Assembly: GCA_963556495.2 (NCBI GenBank)
Contig: OY747713.1
Location: forward strand, 40,913,961 to 40,977,960
From: Valencia hispanica
Taxonomy: Eukaryota; Chordata; Actinopteri; Cyprinodontiformes; Valenciidae
Direction of reading: 5' to 3'
Length of the DNA: 64,000 nucleotides
The notes under the pieces are model-generated. The model was not told the origin of the DNA and did not search any database. It saw only the letters and a list, made by a program, of their open reading frames with translations. Shown here piece after piece: positions 20,871 through 33,736 of this stretch. The position numbers and the translations under genes were made by a program. Each line of letters starts with the position of its first letter. Within the stretch, counting starts at the first letter, position 1.

Positions 20871-22552
20871 TAACATCTACAGTCTTTCTTATTACTGCTC
20901 TTGAGGGTACAGCCAATCAGGGCCAAGGAAGATAGATGCAAACTGCAGATTCTCAGAACATTTTATTTAACAACAGCACCAACTAAACCCTGAACCTTTA
21001 CCCTCTGCAGCCAGTCTACAAGTCTTTTCTCCTCCGAATGAACAATCAGCCTCTCTCTACATGGCTTCCTGACAAAACCTCCATCTTAAACTTCCTCATG
21101 TTGAAGCCCCCCCTCCATCTTCTGACATCCATCAGCAGCTATCTTTCAATCTCTACTGTTCATGACACTCACGTTGTGGAGGATCAAAAGCCACCAAGTA
21201 TTTTTGTTTCATGCAGGAATCAGCCAGAAGCAACTACACCTCCAAAGCTGCTTCACGTGTTGAGATGAAACTTGAGTGAAGCAGCAGCTCAGAACTCTCA
21301 GTACGGTCGTTGCTTCCAGATCCCTAGGCACAGGCGGGCTTGGCGACTGCCTGGGCCACCACCTGCTAAAGGGGCCGCCATTGCAAAAATGGCATCCTTT
21401 TGCACTCGTAGTCAAACTGTTTTGGATACACTGAAAATTCTGAAGATTAAATTTGACTACCTGCTTGACTCTTTTTGAGTGAATTTTAAATGGCAAAGTA
21501 GAATCTAGAACTACCCTAAGGCATTCATATTCTAAGGCTAGGTCAAGCTCTTTCCCCATAAAGGGATATTCCACGTTCTAAATGAAATGTAGTCTGTTGC
21601 CATATTCCCCAGTCAGAAGAGTGAGAAAAGGCATTTTGTAACCAGCCCCGTTTTTCTCCTAATCTGGCAGCAGTCCGTTTGCTTTAGCTTAGCATAAACA
21701 ATGTAAGTGAATGGTAACAGCTAGCATTTTGTGTGCAAAAGTAATGAAAATTACTTTATAATGATCCTAATTATTCCTGATGACCTCAATAATCATATCA
21801 ATCCCAAATGACAATAATAAGTAACACAAAGGAACTACAGGAGCCTCTGTAAGCAGCCGCTGCAAGGCGCAAGGACATGACGCAGTGCCTGCAAAAGACA
21901 CCTACTTCTGCAAACACAACCGTGTGAGCTGCACGGAGTTTGTACTGCCGTAGTTTGAGTATCTTATAAGTCAATTGCAACTTACTATGATGTTCCTTCA
22001 AACAACTCTACCAAGCATAAGCCTATAGCCACGCATATGTGATCCACTTGGTTCAAGGTGTCGTTTTTAAAAGTACATACAAACTGTTCAACATAAGGCA
22101 TAAGTCGTTGAGCCAGTTATGTACAAAATATGGGACAGCTGTGAGATCAGCAGCAGCTTGTTGGCCATTATTTGATTGGCTGTAATGTTACAAGCATTCA
22201 TTACACTCAGTCATATAGTTTAAGTGTTTATTTCTGTTACTATATATGATTATTGATTACATCTAATGAAATCATTAAAGAAAGAATTATTAATCTAGAA
22301 ACGTCCGCCTTCCAAGAAGTGTGTTAATAGACAGTACAGCACAGCTACAGCTATAAAAATTGGAGAATTGTGACCAAGTTCAATATTTTTTGTCACTCAT
22401 TTCAGAAACAGAAAATTATATAAATTCATTACACGCTTCTCTGATCAGCGCAGCGCTACTACGGCCATATTAACGCCTTGCCATTCGTTGGCTTTCCACA
22501 GTAAGCCAGTGCCATTGAGCAGAGATGGCGCTGCAGTAAGCATGTCGCTACC
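20871..22552. other. No gene; hAT-like terminus near 21315
   Basis: Most of this stretch shows nothing. At about 21328-21380 the sequence aggcgggcttggcgactgcc resembles the ends of ZMYM-type hAT elements and may mark the left end of the element whose exons start near 22553. A common-looking repeat (aatgtaagtgaatggtaaca) lies at about 21698. Confidence 0.35.
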
Positions 22553-25500
22553 ATGGTGACACAACCCTCCCCTTTCCTAACAAGGCCACTCTGTACAACC
22601 CACAAAGGCATGTGCAGAAAACTACAGATCGCCAATCCAGACAAAAAGTTAGAAACACTAACAGAAATCGATGGATCATTTAAAAAATCAGAAGAAACAA
22701 TCGAAACTCTTCACAATTTTTACAAAAGAGGCAAAAGGTAAGACATTTTCTTTGTAAAATGTAATGACTCACAAAACCGAACACTGGCTTATGGATAATT
22801 TTCTTTAGCTTACCTGCTGCTAGCTAACAAGCTATTATAGTAAGCACTTGGACTGAGGACATTTCAGAAAAAAATACTAATTTTAAAAGCAACTAAATGA
22901 CCTTTAAAATATAGTTTTTTCTGATTTTTTTAAAATCATTTTATAGCTCTGATCATTTCCTCCTGCAGAACTCCACAGTAATCCACTTTTGAGAAGTGTT
23001 GCTGTAGACAGGAAGGCTGAATGCTTCCACTGCTGTTGTTGAACATGTTGACGTTTTTGTTTTTATTGCTTTATTGCCTTACTATATGTGCGACTGTTAG
23101 TTTGTTGCACACTTTGATTTGATTTAATAATTCTGTTAAAGGAAGAAAAGATGAGCTACAGACAGAGAAGGAGCCAGCAACAGAGCAGTTCGATTCAAAC
23201 ATGCAAATTGGTAACAGTTATTTAAGTAGAATCTTTTTAATGCAAGGTAATGCTAACTTTTGTCATACTCTTGATGCATCATGAATTCGTGTAGCCCAAT
23301 TGTTAGCATAAGGATATTTATTTAGTATTTTATAGCAAGAGTTACAATGGTCACACTTTGCACGGTTAATTTGGTTGTGATTTTGTAAGAGGGTAGGAGA
23401 GATGACCTGAACTGTGAGGAGCCTGCAGGAGCTGCAGCTCCAGCACCGGCAGAAGTACCAGCATCATCACTAGGTATGTGAACTGGTAACATTTTATTAC
23501 TCCAATATTGTGTTCTAGATGATGAATCAGAAAAGGTCCTTTTATTCTAACTATCATAACACCTGTTGAAAAATAGATACTACTTGAGAAACAAATAAAC
23601 AGCTTGAGAAATTAGTTGTTTTGAGGCCGGTGTTCATGAAGTTCTGTTTTGTTCTTGTCCTATTTTGATCACAGATGATTCAGGAAGGAAAGAGGTGGAG
23701 AAAGTAGAAGATGCCAGCGTGTCAGACTTGGGGACCCTAGGAACAGGCCCACAGAGACCAAAACTGAGAGAGTACCTTTTCACAAACTTCGGACTTCAGA
23801 GAAGGTCATTCCAACAAAAAAGGGTTTTACCCTTTTGAGTGGTTGGAGTATTCAGTCAGTCAAAATTCAGCATTCTGCTATGCCTGCAGAGTCTTTGGAA
23901 AACAAGCACAGCGACCAAAAAAAAGATAACATCACTAGCTTGGTTGGTTTTTCTAACTGGAAAAGAGCCTTAGGCAGCTTCAGAGAGCATGACACATGTG
24001 CAGGACATAAAGCTTCAATGCTTGCCTGGAAGGGTTATAAGACCACTTTGATAAAAGGCAGTGTGGTGGACAGGATAAATGTGGCCAGCATTGACCAGAT
24101 CACTGAACGGAGAGAGTACCTCCGTCGTATAGTGGCTGCCACAACCTTTTTGGCCAGACAGGGAATCCCTTTTTTTTTTGATGAAATTGAGTCCTCAGAC
24201 AACCGGGAAAATTTCCTGGAGCTTATGACTCTCCTGGAATAATTTGACCCCTTTCTAAAAAACTACACTGCACCGTCTCATTCCACTTATCTTTCTCCTT
24301 GCTCACAGAATGAAATGATAAAGTGGTGTTGCGCTGATGAAGTTACAGCTGGGATCATTAATGAGATGAAACACTCAAAAATGTGTGCAGTGATGGCTGA
24401 TGAAGCTCGTGATGGTCACGTTGAGCACCTTGCTGTTTGTGTGCGTAATGTGGGGTCTGATGATACAGTGAAAGAGCGTTTTCTTCAGCTTTCCAATCTT
24501 GAGTCTTATGATGCTGTTTCCATTGCAGAAGCCATAGAAAAAGTGTTGGAATTCAATGGTTTGCATAAGCTGCAATATGTTGCTCAAGCATATGATGGGG
24601 CAGCAGTGATGCGTGGTCCAGATGGAGGATTTCAGGTTCTTTTTTGTCAAAGGCATCCAGAAGCAGTTCATGTTCACTGCTATGCCCATGAACTTAATTT
24701 GGTGCTGTGCCACACTTGCAAGGCTGTGTCAGAAGCCGGTGATTTCTTTGATACACTGGAGAGTTTGTACTGTTTCTTCAGTGTTTCTCTGGTAAATCAT
24801 TAGCCTTTCACTGATATGCAGAAAGTTTTGGGTTTAGCGGGGAGGGAGCTCGTTCAGCTGTCTAAGACGAGATGGGCATGCCAATTAAAGTCTGCAACTG
24901 GTGTCATCGCTAACCTGCCTGCAGTGCTAAGGTGCCTGGGAGAAGAAAATAATGCCACAGCAGTTGGACTTCTCTCAAAACTTGATAAATGATCTAGTGT
25001 TTATATGCTGGTGATGTTTAAGAGTCTTTTGTCCACTACAAAGGGACTCCACAAGTACCTCCAGAAAAAGGACATAGACTTAGCCCAGACTACCCTGTAC
25101 AAAGATGCTCTCATTGAAACTCTGCAATCAATGGGGACTGATGAAACTGCAGTTTAGATACACAAAGAGGCCAGAGATAAGATATTTTCGAGGTCAACAG
25201 TCTGTCAGTGACCTCAGCTTCACAACAAGGCTCTCTAAGACAGAAGCAAAGGCATTTAGACGACTATGTGGTTGAATCTACCACAGGCACAAGATCTCAA
25301 GCAAGCTCTGGGGATGAGCCGAGACACCACATATTCTACCCATGTCTTGATAGAATGCTGAGTGAGCTGGAGAGGAGATTTTGTGTTGTTGGTACTGACC
25401 TAATGAAGGCATACAAGTGTGTCATCCTGCAGCAGATCTGTGGGAACAATCACTGGAACTACTTGCCAAGCACTACAAGATCTCACTCAGTAAAGAAGAG

Positions 25501-25850
25501 ATTGTAGTTGCCAAAACGTTCCTGATGAAGAAAACAAAAGAAGGCACCATTTCGGACATGGCCAGTGTGTATACTCTTCTTGACCCTGACATGTTCCCAA
25601 GCCTCAGAGCAGTGTTTCAAGTGGCACTAACCATTCCTGTGAGCAGTTGCAACTGCAAAAGGTCTTTCAGTGTTTTGCGTCGCCTACACACATGGCTGAG
25701 AAAGACCATGGGTCAACATAGGCTCAATAGTCTGGCTGACTATTTGAGAGGGAGACTGTGTGTGTTGCAGACCCTGACAGTGTCATAGACAGGTTTGCAT
25801 TGCTCAAACCAAGAAAATACACATTAATGACCCCACCTTCTTGTAAATGA
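22553..25850 (+). pseudogene. ZMYM1-like hAT transposase, multi-exon, degenerate
   Basis: The protein resembles fish zinc finger MYM-type protein 1-like hAT transposases. Candidate exons are 22553-22737 (donor gtaaga), 23142-23210 (acidic linker, donor gtaaca), 23390-23473 (EEPAGAAAPAPAEVPASSL, donor gtatgt) and 23675 to about 25850. Introns 2 and 3 are phase 1 and join in frame. Exon 1 to 2 is off by one base. The last exon has PKLREYLFTNFGLQ, TTF-like GFSNWKRALGSF, LMTLLE then a stop, MADEARDGHVEHLAV, YDGAAVMRG, HCYAHELNLVL, ELVQLSKTRWACQ and the dimerisation region VSSCNCKRSFSVLRRLHTWL. At least five stops or shifts break it. Terminal inverted repeats and target duplication were not found with certainty. 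Confidence 0.8.
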
Positions 25851-26329
25851 TAGGGCAGTTCTGGGATGTTTGTGTTTTTTGGTTCATTTAGGCTTCATAA
25901 TGTCATTGATGAGAAACAACCTTTACCTTCATGTGTAGTCTCTAACTTCTAACTATCTAACTGTCAACGATCTGGCTAGTGGATTTTAATAGTCACAAAG
26001 CACTCTTCGGGCATTTGAAGTCCTTCAGGATCTTGAAGTTTATTATGCACAAGCATGACGGTACACAGCTTACAAGCAAAGACACACGCTGACAGACACT
26101 GAAAATACAGTTGATCAGACCTCTTAATTTATACCTTTGTCCCTCCCACAGAGGGGCAAAGGAGTTCTTTCCTTTTCACTGTTTGTTCTTGGTACAGTTT
26201 ACCATTTAATACTCCACAATAGTTACCACCATTTTAGTTTCCATAGTCTAGTTTAATTGCATATTCTTGTTTACCTTTTCCTGAATATTTGTATTAGATT
26301 ATTTGATCAAGATCTGGTCTTTATATTTC
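25851..26329. other. No gene recognised
   Basis: 3' flank of the hAT element; no clear terminal repeat. Confidence 0.4.
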
Positions 26330-26822
26330 AATTTAGGTCAATTTTGCCATGTTATGATTAGTCCACTGTATTATTGCTCAAAAGGCCTTGCCATAAAAGT
26401 TTATTCTTGTAATTGGGTTTCTTAGTCTGCTGTTATTTTCCTTTTTTCCTTGTGTGTTTCTATTTTTTTTCCATAAGATTTATGTTTACCTTTCCTAGTT
26501 CATTCGGTTTGCTTTTGTTTGTCCCATGTTAGGCTGCATCCTGCTTCATCGTAGGAACCTGTAATCTCTAGTAATGACTTTCACCTGCGCTGCCAAATTA
26601 TCCCCATGTGTTCCACCTGATCTGTCTCCTAAATGTGCTCTTAGCATTTCACTTTGCATCACTGGGTTCTCTGTTGTCATAGTCTGTTCCCATTGCCTGG
26701 TTCTATGCTTCAACCAGTTTCTCCTGTTCCTGATGTGAGTTAGGTTTATTTAAAAATCCTCACTTATGCCTCTCATCAGCGCCTGTCTGCGTTTTGGCTC
26801 TACACCACAAAACATGACAAAG
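26330..26822 (+). repeat. T-rich dispersed element ending in CATGACA
   Basis: T/C-rich sequence ending gcgttttggctctacaccac followed by aaaacatgaca. The element at 48760-49385 has the same style and the same end (tttggtccttttaattctca, then aacatgaca). Probably one family of retroelement tail or LTR; I cannot name it. Confidence 0.4.
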
Positions 26823-27671
26823 ACAAACAGACAGACCAACTGGCAGACATACACATGTACAAAGACTGACAGTGTCAGTGATGGCAAACACCAAGTGCTG
26901 AGACAGAGAAAGAAAGCAATTGGTGAATAGTAAACAAATAATAGTGTTCACAAAGTGTTTGTTTGCAATCTAATGCTATATGAACATTAGATATACAATT
27001 ATTCACCATTGTACATTAGATGACACATCACAGTTTTTTGACATGCATGAATTTGAAAATAAAATAGCGTACTTAGCGTATTATTTCTTACTGCTGTAAT
27101 AAACCTTTCCTCAAGTGGGGAAATCCTTCAGAAGCCAATAGCTATGTGGTCTATTACAACCCATGTATTGAATAGATGTTTATAGCGCAGACACCCATTT
27201 AAGTGGTTGTCTGTTTAAGCCTGTTGGACACTTCATAAAAAAATAGACACAAATGGTAGTCTACTTCTTTCAACAGACCTGCTGGTATTAGAAAAATGAC
27301 CCTTTAAAACAAAATTAAAAAAAATGTTTTCAAAAATATAGTGTGTCACACTGATCGGAAGTATATACAGCTGACGTTTTCTTTTTAAATTCAAGAAAGC
27401 TGACTAATTGGTACATTTAAATAGCCTATACAAATTTTTACAGTATTTAAGTTGCAGTATCCTTTAAAAAGTAGAAAGATGCAAAGGAGTATTAGGGCCA
27501 TTGTAGACAAAAGAAAAAAAATGTGGATATCGAACAGATTTGGATTTTTTTTTCTCCAATCAAAAAAACCTAGACATTTTTAGAATAATTTCACATATGT
27601 TTCATAAATACATTCAGCAATTCTGATTTAGAAAAGTCGAAAAAGAGAAAACTCATTTCCATTATTTATAA
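26823..27671. other. No gene recognised
   Basis: AT-rich, no motifs. The eight bases 27664-27671 (atttataa) are one copy of the target duplication of the next element. Confidence 0.4.
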
Positions 27672-27886
27672 CAGTGTTTCTCAAACTTTTTTTTATCATT
27701 CCCCACTTTGGACAAAGAAGCATACACAAGCCCCCCATGCTTTTATCGCCCCAACAGAATGGTGACCACGCCTGATTTTTAAAGTGTTTTATTTATTTTA
27801 ATAGCCGAGTTAGTCTACAAGTTTTTAATGGTATAAATTAGTTGGAAAAAGGGGTTGCGCACTGGTATAAAACCGGCTCAGAAATA

Positions 27887-29216
27887 CAGGTCCTTCTCAA
27901 AAAATTAGCATATTGTGATAAAGTTCATTCTTTTCCATAATGTAATGATAAAAATTAAACTTTCATATATTTTAGATTCATTGCACACCAAATGAAATAT
28001 TTCAGGTCTTTTATTGTTTTAAAACTGATGATTTTGGCATACAGCTCATGAAAACCCAAAATTCCTATCTCAAAAAATTAGCATATTTCATCCGACCAAT
28101 AAAAGAAAAGTGTTTTTAATATAAAAAAAGGTCAACCTTCAAATAATTATGTTCAGTTATGCACTCAATACTTGGTCGGGAATCCTTTTGCAGAAATGAC
28201 TGCTTCAGTGCGGCGTGGCATGGAGGCAATCAGCCTGTGGCAGTGCTGAGGTGTTATGGAGGCCCAGGATGCTTCGATAGCGGCCTTAAGCTCATCCAGA
28301 GTGTTGGGTCTTGCGTCTCTCAACTTCCTCTTCACAATATCCCACAGATTCTCTATGGGGTTCAGGTCAGGAGAGTTGGCAGGCCAATTGAGAACAGTAA
28401 TACCATGGTCAGTAAACCATTTACCAGTGGTTTTGGCACTGTGAATGACATGCAAGTACTTTGGACCACTGAGCAACAGTCCAGTGCTGCTTCTCTGTAG
28501 CCCAGGTCAGGCGCTTCTCCCACTGTTTCTGGTTCAAAAGTGGCTTGACCTGGGGAATGCGGCACCTGTAGCCCATTTCCTGCACACGCCTGTGCACGGT
28601 GGCTCTGGATGTTTCTACTCCAGACTCAGTCCACTGCTTCCGCAGGTCCCCCAAGGTCTGGAATCGGTCCTTCTCCACAATCTTCCTCAGGGTCCAGTCA
28701 CCTCTTCTCGTTGTGCAGCGTTTTCTGCCACACTTTTTCCTTCCCACAGACTTCCCACTGAGGTGCCTTGATACAGCACTCTGGGAACAGCCTATTCGTT
28801 CAGAATTTCTTTCTGTGTCTTACCCTCTTGCTTGAGGGTGTCAATGATGGCCTTCTGGGCAGCAGTCAGGTCGGCAGTCTTACCCATGATTGCGGTTTTG
28901 AGTAATGAACCAGGCTGGGAGTTTTTAAAAGCCTCAGGAATCTTTTGCAGGTGTTTAGAGTTAATTAGTTGATTCAGATGATTAGGTTAATAGCTCGTTT
29001 AGAGAACCTTTTCATGATATGCTAATTTTTTGAGATAGGAATTTGGGGTTTTCATGAGCTGTATGCCAAAATCCTCAGTTTTAAAACAATAAAAGACCTG
29101 AAATATTTCAGTTGGTGTGCAATGAATCTAAAATATGTTAAAGTTAAATTTTTATCATTACATTATGGAAAAGAATGAACATTATCACAATATGCTAATT
29201 TTTTGAGAAGGGCCTG
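27887..29216 (-). mobile_element. Tc1-type transposon with double terminal repeats (IR/DR)
   Basis: A 1330-bp element flanked by TA on both sides (27885-27886 and 29217-29218), starting caggtccttctc and ending gagaagggcctg. Each terminal repeat of about 200 bp carries two copies of the motif aaaaaattagcatat: outer at about 27898 and inner at 28072 on the left, inner at about 29020 and outer at 29190 on the right. This is the IR/DR arrangement of several fish Tc1 families. It inserted into the hAT MITE. Confidence 0.93.
28165..28887 (-). pseudogene. Tc1 transposase, internally deleted
   Basis: It begins at ATG 28885-28887 (MGKTADLTAAQKAIIDTLKQ), goes out of frame after about 30 codons, then shows GRKKCGRKRCTTRRGDW and ATVHRRVQEMGYRCRIP (second helix-turn-helix) and HWTVAQWSKVL. 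At about 28440 it jumps to SAKTTGKWFTDHGITVLNWP and NSPDLNPIENLWDIVKRKL. The part between, which carries the first two catalytic Asp residues of the DDE triad, is deleted; the Glu in NPIENLW remains. It cannot be active, though its ends may still be mobilised by a related transposase. Confidence 0.9.
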
Positions 29217-29554
29217 TATATGCTGTTAATGGTTGCTACATGTAGAACTTCAGCTCACAGTTGGAGAAAATAAAAGTTGTAGTTTTATCAAATTTACAAA
29301 GCTTTCAAAAATACAAAATAAAAAAAATTAAAAAAATAAAGAGCAAGATACTCATCCCTGTATTTCCTCCGTGGTTGACCGTGTGACTTCTCTGACTGAA
29401 ACGTTCCCTGATCTTTTTAGATATTGGTACATTTTGTAGATGGAATCTCTGATAATGCAGCTACTATTTAAATCCCATTGATGTCACGCCCCACCTGCAA
29501 TACCTCTGCGCCCCATAGTTTGAGAAACACTGATTTATAACATCGTTTTTCGAT

Positions 29555-29870
29555 ATTTAAACCAGTGGTTCACAAACTATTTCTTCTGGACCCCCTTTGG
29601 TTTATAAGAAATGTAGCTGACCGTGCCGAAGACATTGTATCATTACATCATTCAGCTTGGGACTGGGCTGTTTAGACGCCAGCGCGTCTCGGTGTATAAT
29701 GCTGCGGGTTCTCTGCAGTATTGGGGGAGACGCACTTCATGAACGCCTTCAGCCCTGCTGGTTTCCCAGCCATAGTCGTTGCCCCATCCGTGCAGATCTC
29801 TACAACATCCCGATGTGTCTGTTGACATCTCATAAATGTGCCTGCTGATGGTATTATTGGACAGAGGAAT
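29555..29870 (-). pseudogene. hAT transposase fragment
   Basis: On the minus strand: VEICTDGATTMAGKPAGLKA and FMKCVSPN at about 29710-29790, preceded out of frame by the piece STDTSG. The CTDGA-xx-MxG motif is typical of GTF2IRD2/ZBED-type hAT transposases. A terminus-like cagtggttcacaaac lies at about 29564. The rest of the gene is missing. Confidence 0.6.
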
Positions 29871-30194
29871 AAGACATAGTTTGATAGCCTCTATTATGAA
29901 TCATAGATGGAACCATGTCCATAATGCAGGGAAGTATAATCCTTCGTAGTTGTGTGCGGTTTTTCACACTGTGCCACTATGTACAAAACGTTGTAACAGA
30001 AAACGGCTGCCCAATCAGATTTAGGGGTTACATTTACAAGATGTGCATCTGGGTATTTTCAGCAGCATGCAGCCATAGAAGCGTCTACCCTCGTTCGAGG
30101 TGTTCAAGGCCTCATCTGAATCCGGGAGAAGTCGTTCTGAATCTCAGCAATCTTCAGACTTTACAAAGTCAGAAAACATCGGAATTTAAATATC

Positions 30195-30560
30195 AAAAAT
30201 GTAGATACTTTATTTATCCCCAAAACGGGGGAAATTCACTTTGTCCATTGTTCTCATATTTAGAAAAAATATATCATTACATTAAAATAAAACAAATAAT
30301 TTAGGAAACATGTTGGATGTCCTTGTTCAATAGTCTTATAGCTGCAGGAACAAACAATCTCCTGAACCTCTCAGTCCTGCATCTCAAAGAGATCAGTCTT
30401 TCACTCCAGCTGCTTCTCTGGCTGGTCAGGACATCATGGAGGGGATGTTTAATATTAGCCAGAACGCCTTGCAGCTTCCTCCTCATCCCTCCATATACCT
30501 TTAATCTCAAAATTTTTTTGGGCCAGAATTTAACTCCAAAATATTTTTGGAACATACATT
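30195..30560 (-). mobile_element. LINE 3' end (RT C-terminus and tail)
   Basis: The minus strand encodes SQRSSWSERLISLRCRTERF and RRLFVPAAIRLLN, the last part of a fish LINE ORF2. It is followed by a tail ending near 30200 with tttatttatccccaaaacgg. The tail type resembles 6968-7050 and 34475-34550. 5' truncated. Confidence 0.7.
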
Positions 30561-31699
30561 AAATTTAAACTGTACTATCAAAACATATCTATATTTTATA
30601 TATATATATATTCCTATGAATCTAATTTAGTTGCAACTGACATCACTGTATGCATTTCATTAAACACGAATGTTCAAAACGGATTAACTCATCAATTTCA
30701 TCGAGTTGCGCCGTTTTGGATGTGATGTCAAACACTGACATCTAGTGGTAACCAAGCGGTAGTGACTAAAGAGACAACACGCAACCAGTCTTCTCCAAAC
30801 CTTTGGTTCGGAGGACATTACATATAAAATACATGACTTAAAGCATTCCTCATTAGTGTTTAAAATGAAAACAGATATTTTTTTATATTCATTTTAATAT
30901 TTCAACCAGTTGTGTGTGCATGCATATATATATACACACACATACAGCACAAACTTGTTACAAAGCTCAAGATCAATGAAACATCAGCTCATTGACATGA
31001 TTACATAAAAGGCGGGACCAGCTGATTTACTGCTGTAGGGGGACATGATGCCATAACACTGACTGAAGCTGCAGTCGATACTGTTCGTGTGCAAAGAAAT
31101 GCATCCAAAAAAAAATCACACGCAGGATCAGAGTTTTGTGTCTAATCTGTCTGATTAAAATATGAAGGCTGAAATGAGGCCGCTGTGTCTGAACCCACAC
31201 CAGGGCCTCTATTTCTAGAGGTCTATTTAAGAGACTGACATGAAAGCAGGAACAGAAAATCTGATGGAGCAGAAATACACCTCATTGTTCCCTTTAACCT
31301 TGGGACGCTTTACATTCTTATTGATGGGAATGGTCTAAACACACTTGTACTCACTATGATCATCATCTCTGCACATACAGAGTTCAGACATATGAAAATA
31401 CATGTTGGTACCTTTTGGATTCCAATTCTGTTTGGTTTTTTTTAATAATCATAATAAAACAGAGAACCTTTGTAAATATCAGCCGTTATGAGTCCGAACT
31501 TGTTTGGCCTTTTAGGTAAAAACATGTTTTCTCAAAAAAAAAAACTATTTTTCCAAGGCACTTTGAGTTTCATTTCCGAGTGGAAAAATGTCGAAAAACT
31601 AAAAGAAAAGTTGTGCTCCAGAAGATCCGCACGCAAAGGCCTGCAGGCTCGATCGGTTTACATGCCAGCATAAACACTGACACCACCAGCTAGGCATAG
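30561..31699. other. No gene recognised
   Basis: Contains a short (TA)n (about 30596-30612) and TA/CA-rich sequence near 30920-30950. No coding motif. Confidence 0.4.
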
Positions 31700-33736
31700 C
31701 TCACTGTGTACCGCCTTTCCCTTTTTGTTTTCGCCCTAAAGGAGTCAAACCCAAACAGAGGCGGAAACAAGGTGACGGGTACGATCTCTGAGCTACATCT
31801 GTACTTCATATTTTGTAGCGCTCCTTTAAACTACTGAAGAACCGTTTGGACAAGCACGCAAACTCCTCGTGTCAGTGTTGGCCAGTCGCAGCACGATCCC
31901 GTCCCGTTTGCCCTTGATGAGAAGGCTGGCATCGCGCCGTCCTCGTGTCCATGTGTCACTCCCAGCCAGTGCAAGTAAACAACCTTCTCTCAGCCTCCGC
32001 TGCATCTGATTCCAGCTGAGTGTAGGATGTTTACATGGACTGAGTCTGAACAACTGCTGGGGTTAAGCGATCTAGACCTCCAAAAAAACAAAAACACGTG
32101 TCTCTCGTGCCTGCGCCGCACCAAGGCAGTCGGCGGCCGCAAACATCGGACTGAAAGCTCTGTGGATTGACAGCTTCCAGTCGGGGATGTTTACAGCCTC
32201 AAACTACCGATTTGTGACCTCGAGTTCACGTGAAGGGCCAGAAAAACAACGTCACGCTGCTGCAAGAAAAGCATAGAGAGTCCAAATAGTCACTATAACA
32301 AGCAGCTCTCATATTGAAATTCCGAGTCCCATAAATAGAAACTCAGTGCCGAACAGAGCTGTTGTTTTTGGACGTCCTGTCGCGCTGTCCACCATCAGAT
32401 CGTCCATGTGCGGCTGCTCTCCTATAGTCCTCAGTGGGGTACGGCTCAGGAGATTTAATCTCCTACTACTCTCAAGGCGGCACATGTGTTTTTTTTTTTT
32501 GTGTGTGTGGTAGCGAGGTCCCAGCGTGGAAATAATCTCCTTTCATTTGTACTTTTTTTAAATTATTATTAAGAAAAGACAGACAGATCTCACTTAAAAT
32601 TGTCACATCCCACATCACATCCCTGCCATGATCGACACGCACAAGTGACTTTTTCCCCCCCGTGCAGCTTAGATCGTCTGTACAATCACTTTCTGTTTAA
32701 ATGTGGCAAAATCCCCATGCAGCTTTCCGAGGTAGCAGCCCTCGCAGTGGACTAGTTCACATCTTTCACCTTCAGGACACGCGTCCCTCCTCCTCCTCCT
32801 CCTCCTCCTCCTTCCTCCCCGTGATGCATGAGAACCGTGACTTGCTCAACGATGTGGGACAATCTCTCTAAGTAGCTTTCCTTAAAGATCACCTGACAAA
32901 CTAATTAACAAAGCTGTCCAAGATCGCTACCGACCACTTAAGACAATGTCAGAAATAAAGTGACCTTTAAATTCACACCCTTGCTTAGACAATTGACATA
33001 GTGATTTGACATCCTGATGGTTTGTTATTGTATCAAGAAAACAGAAGGGGGTAAAAAAAAAAAAAAAACACCGCAGAAAGGGCAAGAAAATAAATTTGGG
33101 GTGGAGGAGCATCTATTCGGCACGGCACAACTGCTTATTGCCCCTTCATTTAGACAAGGTGTAAAGTGAAATAGTTTCTTTTTCTTCACTTACGCACAAA
33201 ACAAGCTTGCACATTTCAAACATGCATCAGAGTGAGCAAAAACTACTAATAACGGGGCAAAGTGAAGAGAGCTGGTCGGGGAAGTGTTAAAGTGTCGGCT
33301 GATTTAAAAGCTAACTTCTTTGAAAAGCCTCCCACCCCGAGCTAGCTCACTGCGCCCTACCAAGTTATAACAGCTGCTACTCGGTTAGCCGCGACACCGC
33401 AGTCAGGAGCGGAGTTACAGTGCAGGAACACGGTACTGGTAACATTACAGGAGTCAAGTTACAGCTGGGGGAACAAACGCTGAAAGCAGGCCAAGAGCGA
33501 CCCTAAACACCGATATAACCTAAAGTAACTAGTGTCAACAGCCGAAGGGTGCATGCTATTGCTAGCGAGCCGGTGGGGACAACTTTGCGTCGTTGGACAG
33601 CCTGCCAAAGCAAGCTAGAAGAACCATGGGAACTGTTAGCAGAGCAAGCTCCCGTGTTAGCCAACGACCTCAGCTACAGCTAGCTGCTGTTAGCTCCTCT
33701 GTGACCCTAACCTTCTGCTGTCTGACGTTTTCTTAC
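31700..33736. other. Non-repetitive, GC-richer region, function unknown
   Basis: This is the longest stretch of the window without recognisable repeats. It contains a (CTC)n tract at about 32788-32812, an A-run at about 33052, an E-box (cacgtg, about 32095) and a SRF-like ccataaatag (about 32330). No convincing coding frame was found on either strand. It probably lies in the first intron of the transcript proposed to start near 33.93 kb, or contains unrecognised regulatory sequence. Confidence 0.35.

Larger units (their letters stand above)
27672..29532. mobile_element. hAT-type MITE with 8-bp target duplication, holding a Tc1
   Basis: The ends are cagtgtttctcaaac at 27672 and gtttgagaaacactg at 29532, perfect 15-bp inverted repeats. 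They are flanked by the identical 8 bp atttataa on both sides (27664-27671 and 29533-29540), the hallmark of hAT insertion. Without the Tc1 inside, the element is about 530 bp and has no coding frame, so it is a non-autonomous MITE. Confidence 0.9.
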
